Assembly: GCF_029852145.1 (NCBI RefSeq) | Contig: NC_079974.1 | Coordinates: 22,608,082-22,672,081 of the forward strand | Length of the DNA: 64,000 nt | Reading direction: 5' to 3' | From: Microplitis mediator | Lineage: Eukaryota > Arthropoda > Insecta > Hymenoptera > Braconidae | Shown here: positions 20,601 through 30,238 of the stretch, piece after piece | Numbering within the stretch: position 1 is the stretch's first letter | Layout of the letters: each line of letters starts with the position of its first letter | The notes under the pieces: model-generated | Told to the model about the DNA's origin: nothing | Database searches by the model: none | The model's input: only the letters and a program-made list of their open reading frames with translations | Translations under genes and position numbers: made by a program

Positions 20601-21345
20601 TATTGTAAAAAAAAATATATATATATATATATATGAAATTTTTTTTTCCTGAAAAATGGACACTGTCCAACTATTGCCGTCTTTACAAAACTGTTGAATA
20701 AATTATATTGAAACACAGAAATTATTGGATAATAATAAGGAAAAAAGTTTATTAATTTTAGGCTGTCAGTAACATAATTTTTTTTATTTAAAATTTTTAA
20801 TGTTTTCGTCATTATTTTGAACTTTTGACAGCCAAATTTTTTTCCTTTTCATTTATTTTGAGTTGCAAAAAAAAGAAGTATTATTTTTACAATAATTTTG
20901 ATCGAATGTATTGACAATTAAAATACTTATTATTTATTGTATACACATTAAGCCACTGTGATGTTACTGTTTATGTATATTGATATACATATATTTATGA
21001 ATAAACAAAAAATGTGTATGTGTACCTGCGTACATATATAAATACGTATGTCAAAAAAGGAATTTCTTGTTTCAAAACAATCCTGTCCCCGATCCTTAAT
21101 TGACTTCTGTGAAAAAAAAAAAAAAGTGTACTACGTACCCTGAGGTGCCGTTTAACCGTTTCTGTGAGATACTGGCTGCGATATGTTTAGGCCCAAAAGT
21201 GTGCCCTCGTCGCCGATGGTGAAAAGAGCGTTCTCGAGACTCGGAACCATCACCGTTGAGTGGGGGAGGAGTATAAGGAAACACGGGAGCAATACTCTGC
21301 AGGTTGAAGACAGAAAACGGTGGACTTCTTCCCAAGACTGCAGCA
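14624..21345 (+). CDS. BTB/BACK-domain protein, 3' part of gene (possibly serine-enriched protein, gprs-like)
   Basis: Visible exons: 14624-14733, 14805-15326, 15401-15545 and probably 21169-21345. The 5' exons were not found. Exon two begins in the second half of a BTB/POZ fold (FDIIEFDPETFGILLDYLHTG, then AAEHYDLPDLLQACFHHAKQFL) and continues into a BACK-like helical region (SELVNMILAFVETRAYQLF, VEIKKFEAMLSWAKHRIK). Such proteins often act as adaptors for Cul3 ubiquitin ligases or as transcription cofactors; no role is proven here. If the gtattt donor at 15546 is not used, the protein ends at TAA 15551-15553 (ESFDYGI). If used, the exon at 21169 joins in frame (FRPKSVPSSPMVKRAFSRLG) and has a good gtgagt donor at 21346, so the gene would continue. 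The first two introns are short (71 and 74 bp); the third would be 5.6 kb. The gprs identity is a guess from the domain mix. Confidence 0.7.
16178..17192. mobile_element. Inverted-repeat element with about 185-bp arms
   Basis: The left arm, about 16178-16366, and right arm, about 17003-17192, are reverse complements with few mismatches (ends TAAGGGGAAAGAGG and TTTCCCGCCTTA). A third, inverted copy of the inner arm end (gggagagacgagtcacctc) is at about 16647. The core has repeated ttttgtcnnggg-like words. No coding sequence is seen. It is likely a non-autonomous DNA transposon with a complex internal duplication, lying in the long intron of the BTB gene. Confidence 0.65.
18045..19309. mobile_element. 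Terminal-inverted-repeat element filled with palindromic AT-rich satellite
   Basis: The ends are atatcccgataaaaaa (18045) and ttttttatcgggatat (ending 19309). The inner right half (about 18780-19290) is made of imperfect, self-complementary units containing gatctaattatatatagactt and tataattagacctgat. A 5S-rRNA-like stretch sits at 18329-18390. An element with related ends is in intron 2 of IR-9 (48121-48992). No protein is encoded. Confidence 0.6.
18329..18390 (-). pseudogene. 5S rRNA-like fragment
   Basis: Read in reverse complement, this stretch resembles the internal promoter region of insect 5S rRNA: cggggtcacccgtcc and gatgctgcttaactctggt correspond to the conserved ggtcacccatcc and gacgctgcttaacttcggt. 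The sequence before and after diverges, so it is not a working 5S gene. It could be a 5S-derived SINE head or a captured pseudogene. The assignment is from memory of the conserved core, without an alignment. Confidence 0.4.
19310..21168. other. AT-rich intron sequence of the BTB gene, partly duplicated downstream
   Basis: No gene seen. From 20034 to about 21052 it is repeated almost exactly at 28947-29927. It contains short dinucleotide runs (TA near 20619) and a (gat)n stretch near 20387. Confidence 0.5.
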
Positions 21346-21571
21346 GTGAGTTCTTTTGCCCTTATGACTTATAAATGAATTAGACTTGAATGTAAATAAT
21401 AATTAAATGCATGAATAAAAATTAGTAATTGCATGAATTTTTAATTTTTCAATTCGACAAATTTTATTAATACGCATTTATAATTTTTTGTGCTTCAACA
21501 AATTGACAATAATTTTACACAAAATATTAATAAGAAAATACAACAAATTTTCTACTCTTAATAATAAAATA

Positions 21572-21866
21572 GTGAAAGGGTGGGCAAAACGGGACCACTA
21601 AATAAGTAATGAGTTTTTGTGGATTCAAATTCTTCGGATCTTATTTTTTGACTTTCATTTGAGGTCATTTAACCAAATTTCCAGAAGCCTTCGAAAAAAT
21701 TTTTTTCCCAAGCGGGCAAAGCGGTCCATCCCCGAAAAACGTAAGAAACAATTTTTGATCATTCGAAATTGTTTAAAAATGGTGATAAGAAGCATGGGTG
21801 ACACTTATAAAATCAATTGTGGAAAAAAAAAAATTTTTTGAGTGGTCCGTTTTACCCACCCCTCCT
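21572..21866. mobile_element. Short inverted-repeat (MITE-like) element
   Basis: The arms read gggtgggcaaaacgggaccact on the left and its complement agtggtccgttttacccaccc on the right, with an AT-rich core. It resembles the element in intron 1 of IR-7 (36881-37377), whose ends carry ggggcaaaacggga. No coding content. Confidence 0.55.
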
Positions 21867-22343
21867 CGGTATCACGCGACATATTAAATAAACAATGAAA
21901 CACTTGGATTATTGTGGTTTAAAAATTTCATAATTCTGAAATTAATTGTTTAATTTTTTATAATAAAACATTTCGAGTCATAGATGTCAGAGAGCATTAA
22001 AAAATTTTTTTTTATTCAATATCATTTTTATTTATGTCCTTTTAATACTCGGGACCCGTAGAGAAGTAAGAAAAATTAAAGCGAAATGGAATTGATGAGA
22101 AGAAAAAAAAATTTCGATTTTCTATGCTCTGAAGAAAAGAAAGTGAAAATTAGAGGAAAAAAGTTTTTTTTGACGACCTTGTGCCTTCGACGGTTGGCAG
22201 ATATTTCCAAAGCACGACATCGGTAACACGATATTGTCAGGGAGAAGTAATTTTTTTAGTGATAATCAGTACTTTAGCAACACACGACAGCAATCAATAA
22301 ATAAACACGTCCGGTAACACAGCACACGTGATATTGAAAATAA
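21867..22343. other. Intergenic, downstream of IR-4
   Basis: No gene. The half next to the IR-4 stop resembles the 3' flanks of IR-2, IR-3 and IR-5 (ttgtgccttcgacggtt, acacagcacacgtgat). It is probably an IR-4 untranslated or flanking sequence. Confidence 0.4.
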
Positions 22344-24669
22344 TCAATTTTGTTCGGCAAAAAAAGCCATTTGTCTAAAAGCAGCCGCCATTCTCCTTCT
22401 CATTATCAATTTTCTCATATTTGATTCGCGCAAACGTCTTTCATGGTAGACCTGCATCTTTTTACAAATTATCTCAATAAGAAGAATCAGGAACAGCCAA
22501 ATTACGCTGAGTACAACAAACAACAAAAACAACTCAAATTCCTCGAAATCTAATTGGTCATTTTGTTCGCGCATCTTAATTCTATTAATCAATCTTTGTT
22601 TCCGTACGTACTTCTTGTACACATTTTGTCTTTCTGCGTGTTCTATAAAACCAGATTCAACAAGTCTCATGGCTACTTCATCAATTTTCTTTTTCAACGG
22701 CCATTGTTTTCGAACCAGGAGAAATTCATGTCCTTTAAACAATTTCTCTTTTGAAAAATGAAACTCGTCACTAGATTTTATATCATCAAGAAAAGCATCG
22801 AATATGATGCAAGCAATCGAATTATTTTGCCCAATCAAAGATTTGCACTTCCGAAAATCGAAAAGTTCTGGAATAAAATGTTTGTCCAAAGAAATGTTTG
22901 ATCCTAATTGTGCCCTAATCAGCTCCTTATCGAGAAACGGATCGTAGTAAACAACATAATGGATGTCATGTAAATCGCGTAAAGTTTCAACGTTTTTAGT
23001 ACCTGGTCTAGTCAATACAGCAGCCAATTGTCCCTGTAGAGCCGGATTGAAAATCACAACAAACAAAGTAGCACTTATGAAGGTTATGCGCATAGATAAC
23101 CTATCCATGGGGGTCAATATTCCCATGTTAAGAATCAATGCCAAGAGATCGAGAGCGGCCGCACCGAATTGGAACTTGTGATTCAGCAGAATCATCATAA
23201 ATATAAAGATCACAATAACAGAGGACATTATTATCGATTGATTGGTGAATACTTGATCGACTACTTGCTCGACTGCCGGTATAAAACTTTGTTTTTTTGT
23301 TACTATTACGTAGCCATTTTCCAGATAGAATGAAGCGAAATCAACATATCCAGTGGAATAAAATGCAGATGGAAGGAAAAATATAATCATATCAAAGGTT
23401 TGATTTGATAATAATGAAACGACAGAGACTAAATCAATGTTCTTTGAATGAGTAACCAATGTGACATTTGATGCAGCAATAAGATCTTTTAAAGTTCTAT
23501 ACATTGTTGGTCTGGAACCGTATGATTCAATAGGAGGTACACCAGTCATTACTTTATCTTTCCCGTAGGTACTCATAGCGCCTTTTACTGGATATCCATC
23601 TAACAATTTTGTCTTGTCGAAAGTAAGACTGGAGCACATGCTTTTGTCTACAAAAAAAAAAGAAACAATCATCGTTAATAATTATGAATGATTTATTTAA
23701 GTAGTATATTACACATCAGGGAAAGAAAATCGGACATTTGAACCCACGTATATAATTGCCTACCCTTGCTAAAGGTTACTTTCCTCCTTGGTGTATACTA
23801 TCATTCACTAGATCTGCACCTGAAAGTTTAAATTTTTGCCTCTGATTTTGAGACGAATGGCGCATGCGCTACATTTTATCATTTGTTTTCTCAAAAAAAA
23901 AAAGAACAACATTCTTCTCTCTAAACAGGGCAGAAATTCCAACATTCAGCGCAGATACGATAAAAAAGTTTTTAATCATAGTAACTTACTGTTGACGAAT
24001 TGCTGTCTGTACAACGTCCATCTGTCATCTGGTTTGTTTGTAATCTTCTCCTTCCTCCACGGTTTGGGAGCTCGATCCGTGTAGGGGTTGAAGGTGTAGA
24101 TCATGGTCCTGTTGCTCAAACTATGCTGACATACAAAATAAGAAGACAAAGCCTCGATCTTCCAAATCATCTGGAGAACTTTCGATGCGCGGTCACAATT
24201 TTTTCCTATTCCAACAATCACTGAAGCGATGTTCCAAATTTCACTGGATTTTATTTCATTGATATACGTCTGGAGTCGGTCAATTGAGTCAGTCGATAGG
24301 ACATAAGTAGGATGCCGTGGGTAGTATTTTTTGATCGCTTTAGACTTGAAATTCTTGTCGATGATAACAAGGGACGAGTCGACAGCTTCATTTCTTTGAG
24401 TCTCGTGCATCACATCAATCAGGTCAGCGGTAATGACCACAGGATTAAGTTGATTAGGAAAACACATTTCCAGCAACTGTCACTGTTGACAAATAAATCA
24501 CCCAATTGATTAATTATTCAGATGAAAATGAAAAGAATAAATAAATTACCGTATGTTTGTGAAAAGTCGGATGATCATTTGATGACAAAGAATCGAACAT
24601 CTTGGCGTTGTAGCAGTCGCTGACACTCACAAATAAAAAACACAAAATAATTTCCTTCGTCCACTGCAT
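22344..24669 (-). CDS. IR-4: divergent ionotropic receptor
   Basis: Exons: 24669-24550, 24476-23990 and 23647-22344, 636 residues, introns 73 and 342 bp. The signal segment is MQWTKEIILCFLFVSVSDC. The S2 lobe is the most unusual of the minus-strand group: IHYVVYYDPFLDKELIRAQLGSN replaces the NNYQVYYNS type seen in IR-2 and IR-3, while the pore and M2 are unchanged. After this stretch the sequence returns to the IR-3/IR-5 type (IIFDAFLDDIKSSDEFHFSKEKLF), so the difference is a sharply bounded patch, suggesting gene conversion or local diversification. Exon 2 carries the usual CFPNQLNP start and FVN end. Confidence 0.9.
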
Positions 24670-24821
24670 TGTCATTGTTTTGGTGCAATAATTATTTAAT
24701 AAAATAATAAATTCAAAATCAATAAATTTATGCAGGTTAAATACGCGTCTGTTATCTTCGATTTTTCAGCTGTAACTGACGGAATAAAATGAACATACAA
24801 ATAGTGTTTTCCTTCCTGTGG

Positions 24822-24851
24822 TTGCAGAGGATACGTGTCCATCCGCGGTTT
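24822..24851 (-). promoter_or_regulatory. Shared IR upstream motif, IR-4 (type A)
   Basis: Reads AACCGCGGATGGACACGTATCC on the minus strand, about 155 bp upstream of the ATG. The flanks match the IR-1 upstream region, including a degenerate second copy at 24988-25010 (gaaacgtgtccgtccg). Confidence 0.5.
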
Positions 24852-25523
24852 GCCAACACATTTTTATATATTATGGTTTTGCTTTGAAAAAAATCAATTT
24901 AAACGAATAGTTACTGGCCACGTATATTATGCAGGCTGTAACTAACGGAATAAAATAAATAAAAAAATAAATTCCTGTTGACGTGGTGGCAAAGGAAACG
25001 TGTCCGTCCGCTTTGCAGTTTTGTATTTTTGTAGTCAATATCTCTCCCGCCACAACATTGTCGCTTTTAGAAAAATCAATTTGCAGAAAATATTAACTGA
25101 CCTACATATTTTACGCAACTTTATTTTTCCAGGCAAATAAAACTCATAATGTGAATTTAGAAAATTTACATCACCAAAAATAAAATCTAAAGTACAATAA
25201 ATCTACCGATAATTTTTTTTCTTTTTTGTTTGATATAATTTTTTATATGCCCTTCTAATACTCAGGATCTATAAGGACGTAAAAAAATTAATCCCAAAAT
25301 TGAATTGGTGAGAAAACAAAAATTTGGATTTTTTTATATTCGAAGAAAAAAAAGTGAAAATTATAGAAAAGAAAATTTTTGACGCCCTTGTGCCTTCGAC
25401 GGTTAATAGGTCTTTTGATAGAATGTCAACGAAACGCGATATTGCCAGTAATTTAAGCAACACACGACAGCAATCGATAAATAAACACGCACAGTAACAC
25501 AGCACACGTGATATTTAAAATAA

Positions 25524-27966
25524 TCAATTTTGTTCGGCGAAAAAAGCCATTTGTCTAAAGGCAGTCGCCATTCTCCTTCTCATTATCAATTTTCTCAATT
25601 TCGATTCGCGCAGACGTCTTTCATGGTAGTCCTGCATCTTTTTACAAATTATCTCAATAAGGAGAATCAGGAACAGCCAAATTACGCTGAGTACAACAAA
25701 CAACAAAAACAACTCAAATTCCTCGAAATCCAATTGGTCATTTTGTTCGCGCATCTTAATTCTTCTAATCAATTTTTGTTTCCTCACATAATTCTTGTAC
25801 ACATTCTCTCTTTCCGAGTGTTCGATAAAACCAGACTCAACAAGTCTCATGGCTACTTCATCGATCTTCTTTTTCAACGGCCATTGATTTCGAACCACGA
25901 GCCATTCTTGTCCTTTAAACAATTTCTCTTTCGAAAAATGAAACTCGTCACTAGATTTTATATCATCAAGAAAAGCATCGAATATGATGCAAGCAACTGA
26001 ATTATTTTGCTCAATCCTTTCTCTGCAACTTTCAAGATTATCCGAACACGACAATAATTGTACGTCAAAAGAATCGTTTGACCACAATTGTATATCTACT
26101 AGCAAGTCATGAATATATGAATTGTAGTGAACCTCATAGTTGTTGTCACGCAGATCCCGTAAAGTTTCAATATTTTTAGTACCTGGTCTAGTCAATACAG
26201 CAGCTAATTGTCCCTGTAGAGCCGGGTTGAAAATCATAACAAAGAGAGCCGCACTCAAAAGAGTGATGCGCATTGATAACCTATCCATGGGAGTCGATAT
26301 TCCCATGTTAAGAATCAATGCCAAGAGATCTAGAGCAGCCGCGCCGAATTGGAACTTGAGATTCAGCAGAATCATCATAAATATGAAGATCAAAATAACA
26401 GAGGACATGATCATCGATTGTTTAGTAAATACTTGATCGACTACTTGTTCGATTGCCGGTATGATACTCTGTTTCTTTGTTACTATAATGAAGCCATTTT
26501 CAAAATACAACGAAGCGACGTCAACAGATCCAGGGGCGAAAAATCCCGTAGGCTGGAAAATTATAATCATGTCATAGGTTCCATTTGATAGTAATGAAAG
26601 GACCGGGTCGATACCACCATCAGTTTTCTTTAGATAAGCAACCAATGTGACATTTGATGCAGCAATAAGATCGTCTAAAGTTCTATACATGGTTGGTCTG
26701 GAATCGAAAAATTCAGTAGGAAGTTCTCCAGTCATTACCTTATCTTCGAAGGTGGTACTCGTAGCGCCTTTTATTGGATACCCATCTAACGATTTAGTTT
26801 TGTCGAAAGTAAGACTGGAACACATGCTTTTGTCTACAGAAAAAAAATCAATCACCGTTAATAATTATGAATGATTGAGTTTAGTAGTAGGGAAAGGGGG
26901 AGGGGACAGAACTGAGTAGATTAGGGAAAACGGGGTACCCTTAAAATTTTATAGAATAAAATTTAAATTTTAAAATGGTTTTTAAACATTTTAAAAGTAT
27001 ATTTGGAAATATAATTGAGCGTTATTTTGAATTTTTTTTGTTAAACTTTTCCAAGAATCGATTGTCGGTTGAGAAAAATTAATGGCTTTGGTTGTATGAT
27101 AAAAACTATTAATAAACTTATTGTTAATCGTAATTTTGGCGGAGGATCAAGAAAAATAGTATACGACCCACAACCAAAAAGTTGGATGCCGTAATGTATG
27201 TGATATTATGGCCGAGGCGAAGCCAGGAAATCTAACTTCCTGGCTTAGGGACGTGATATACCTACTATTAATCAATAGTAACTTACTATTGACGAATTGC
27301 TGTCTATACAATGTCCATCTGTCATCTGGTTTGTCTGCAATCTTCTCTTTCTTCCAGGGTTTGGGGGCTCGATCCGTGTAAGGGTTGAAGGTGTAGATCA
27401 TGGTCCTGTTGCTTAAACTATGCTGACATACGTAATAAGAAGACAAGGCCTCGATTTTCCAAATCATCTGGAGAACTTTCGATGCGCGGTCACAATCTTT
27501 TCCTATTCCAACAATCACTGAAGCGATGTTCCAAATTTCACTGGATTTTATTTCATTGATATTCGTCTGGAGTTGGTCAATTGAGTCGGTCGATAGGACA
27601 TAAGTAGGGTGCCGTGGGTAGTATTTTTTGATCGCTTTAGACTTGAAATTCTTGTCAATGACAACAAGAGACGAGTCGACAGCTTCATTTCTTTGAGTCT
27701 CGTGCATAACATCAATCAGGTCAGCGGTAATGGCCACAGGATTCAGTTGATTGGGAAAACACATTTCCAGCAACTGTCACTGTTGAAAAATAAATCATCC
27801 AATTGATTAATTATTCAGATAAAAATTAAAAGAATAAATAAATTACCGTATGTTTGTGAAAAATCGGATGATCATTTGATGGCAATAAATCGAACATCTT
27901 GGTGTTGTAGCAGTCGCTGACACTCACAAATAAAAAACACAAAATAATTTTCTTTGTCCACTGCAT
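25524..27966 (-). CDS. IR-5: divergent ionotropic receptor
   Basis: Exons: 27966-27847, 27773-27287 and 26833-25524, 638 residues, introns 73 and 453 bp. The pore differs slightly from its neighbours (NMGISTPMDRLSMRITLLSAALFVMIF). The S1 part before M1 has its own loop (KKTDGGIDPVLSLLSNGTYDM) where IR-3 has KQTYGDFYPIITLLSNKTYDI. Intron 2 contains extra sequence starting with a G-rich stretch (26889-26935, gggaaagggggagggg) and a segment not found in IR-3. The S2 tail is close to IR-3, matching the duplicated flanks. Confidence 0.9.
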
Positions 27967-28150
27967 TATTACTTCTTGAATAATTAAAGTATTTAAAGTT
28001 ATCTAATTATTATTTAATTTTAACGAATTTTTGAGTAAAATCAATAAATGGATGCTCGTCCTGACACGTCTGGATAGTAGGACTTGATACTCTTAACTAT
28101 GACTCAGTGTGATAATTTACTCGAGTGCCCACTCGATAGCTTTTGTTGTT

Positions 28151-28198
28151 AAGGATACGTGTCTATTTGCAAGAGGATGTACGCGATATACGTGTCAC
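28151..28198 (-). promoter_or_regulatory. Shared IR upstream motif, IR-5 (type B)
   Basis: ggatacgtgtctatttgcaag followed by a second core (here atacgtgtcac), about 187 bp upstream of the IR-5 ATG. Confidence 0.5.
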
Positions 28199-28350
28199 TT
28201 TTCCGCCAATTATCGAGAAGTGCATTACACGCATATAGGATTGCATACGTTTGCACGGTTGTCATGGCAAAAAAAATGTAAACTTCGATAGGTAACGAAT
28301 TATTATCCTACAATAGAAGTCAAAACAAAGTCAATAAATTCTGGTCTGGA

Positions 28351-28946
28351 ATTTTAAACTTCTTGAAGCTTGTAATCAAATGCGTCGTTTTTTTACTCAC
28401 CTAAAATGATATGTCACCCGAAAATTACTCACTTGTCAGCAAACAATCGATCGCATTCAATTATCTACTAATTTTTCAGTTTCCATGAAAGAAAAATCGA
28501 AATTTCCTGCTGATAAAAATTTTCACTAATAATTTCTGTGACTTTTTCGCTGATCGAATATAAAATTTTTTTTCATCAGATAAAGAAGCAAAAGAGAAAG
28601 AAAAAGCAGCCCAGTCTCTCGCAGTACCAAGACTGAGTGTTTGTGCTGACGCCCAGAAAGTCGATCGTGCGAAATTGGCACAAACTGAAGTACGCTATCG
28701 ATTCATTATGACTAATAATAATAAGCGATAACTTAAATTTATAAAAAAAATTTTTGCAGTTCGACATAATCGAATTCGACCCCGAAACATTCGGAATACT
28801 ATTGGACTACTTGCATACCGGGTCATGTCCGCTGACTTGCAGCAACATCCCGGGCTTGATATGCGCGGCGGAACATTACGACCTTCCGGATTTGCTGCAA
28901 GCTTGTTTCCACCATGCCAAGCAATTCCTGAGGATCGAAATAGTCT
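28351..28946 (+). pseudogene. Truncated duplicate of the BTB/BACK gene
   Basis: It copies 14433-14991: exon 28580-28689 (same as 14624-14733), the short intron with its branch-site-like gactaataat, and the start of the next exon from 28760. After the codon equivalent to Val at 28943-28945 the sequence jumps to intron sequence matching 20034 onwards and reads TAA at once. The copy therefore keeps about half of the BTB exon and lacks 14992-20033. Exon sequence is nearly unchanged, so the duplication is recent. It cannot make the BACK region. Confidence 0.85.
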
Positions 28947-29927
28947 AACAATTAAAAAAAAAATAAATGAATAAAAAATGAATTGTAATTTATTTATTTC
29001 CCATAAAAGTAAAAATATAAAACTGATGAGTGTCTTATTGTTCTAAATATTAAAATAAATAAACGACTGGACGAAAGTAAATTTTCCATTGCAACTTTTC
29101 TGCTATTTAATCATAACAACAATAATTATATATCCAACAAATAATAGTAATTGTAATTAAAACCATGATAAGATCGTTGCGATCTCGAGTCGAATGTTCG
29201 TTGAAAATATATTAATGAATCAGTACATTTATCATTAGCCATCGATTTATTAATAAATGAATAATAAATACTAATATAATAATAATAACAATAAGAATGA
29301 TGATGATGACGATGATAAAACTTGAAGAAAAAATTAATTATAGTTTATCAGTACAAAATAATACCCATATATATATTTGAACTGTCTTTGTATCTCCGAC
29401 TATATTTTATCATACTTGTATATAAATATATAAATGATATGGGAGTAAATAAATAATGTGCTTCACATCACATGTATTGTTCGATAAATCGAAACTTTGT
29501 GTAATAATAACTATATTGTAAAAAAAAATATATATATATAAAATTTTTTTTTCCTGAAAAATGGACACTGTCCAACTATTGCCGTCTTTACAAAACTGTT
29601 AAATAAATTATAGTAAAACACAAAAATTATTGGATAATAATGAGGAAAAAAGTTTATTAATTTTGAGCTGTCAGTAACAAATTTTTTTTTATTTAAAATT
29701 TTTAATGTTCTCGTCATTATTTTGAACTTTTGACAGCCAAATTTTTTTTCGTTTTCATTTATTTTGAGTTGTAAAAAACAAGAGTATATCTTTTACAATA
29801 ATTTTGATCGAATGTATTGTCAATTAAAATACTTACTATTTATTGTATACACATTAAGCCACTGTGATGTTACTGTTTATGTATATTGATATACATATAC
29901 TGATATACATATATAAATACGTATGTC
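28947..29927. repeat. Duplicate of BTB-gene intron segment 20034-21052
   Basis: Near-identical over its length, with small indels near the right end. Together with the IR-5 upstream region and the BTB fragment it forms one duplicated block, the source being IR-3 to the BTB gene. No gene is encoded. Confidence 0.85.
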
Positions 29928-30238
29928 TCTTAAAATATGAATTTTTTAAAAATTAATTTTGTTCATTCAAATATTCAACATCTAATAAATTTTTATTTTA
30001 CAACGAATGATAAATTAGATCCTGTCCAAAAAAAAAAAAAGAAATTTCTTGTCCCAAAAAAATTTTTCGTTTCAATCCATAATGCAAAAAATTTCTTGGG
30101 GTGTGTAAAAAATTTCTGCGTCAAGAAATCCTTTTTATCTGTGCATAGTTGTTAGAATAGTTCTATATTTATAAAGTATACTTTTTTAATGTTATTTCAA
30201 ATGTCAAAGTCACACAGCGCACGCGACAGTAAAACGAT
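29928..30238. other. Intergenic, downstream of IR-6
   Basis: No gene. It contains a damaged half of an inverted-repeat family (aagaaatcctttttatctgtg near 30122-30142) also present downstream of IR-7 at about 33730, so IR-6 and IR-7 share their 3' flank. Confidence 0.4.

Noticed and set aside
21096..21335. Minus-strand 79-codon frame
   Set aside because: The plus strand gives a better reading as a BTB-gene exon with fitting phase and a gtgagt donor; the minus frame ends in a low-complexity F-run.
26889..26935. G-rich stretch in IR-5 intron 2, like one end of a GGGGCAAAACGGG-type MITE
   Set aside because: No matching inverted end was found in the intron, so a full element is not supported.
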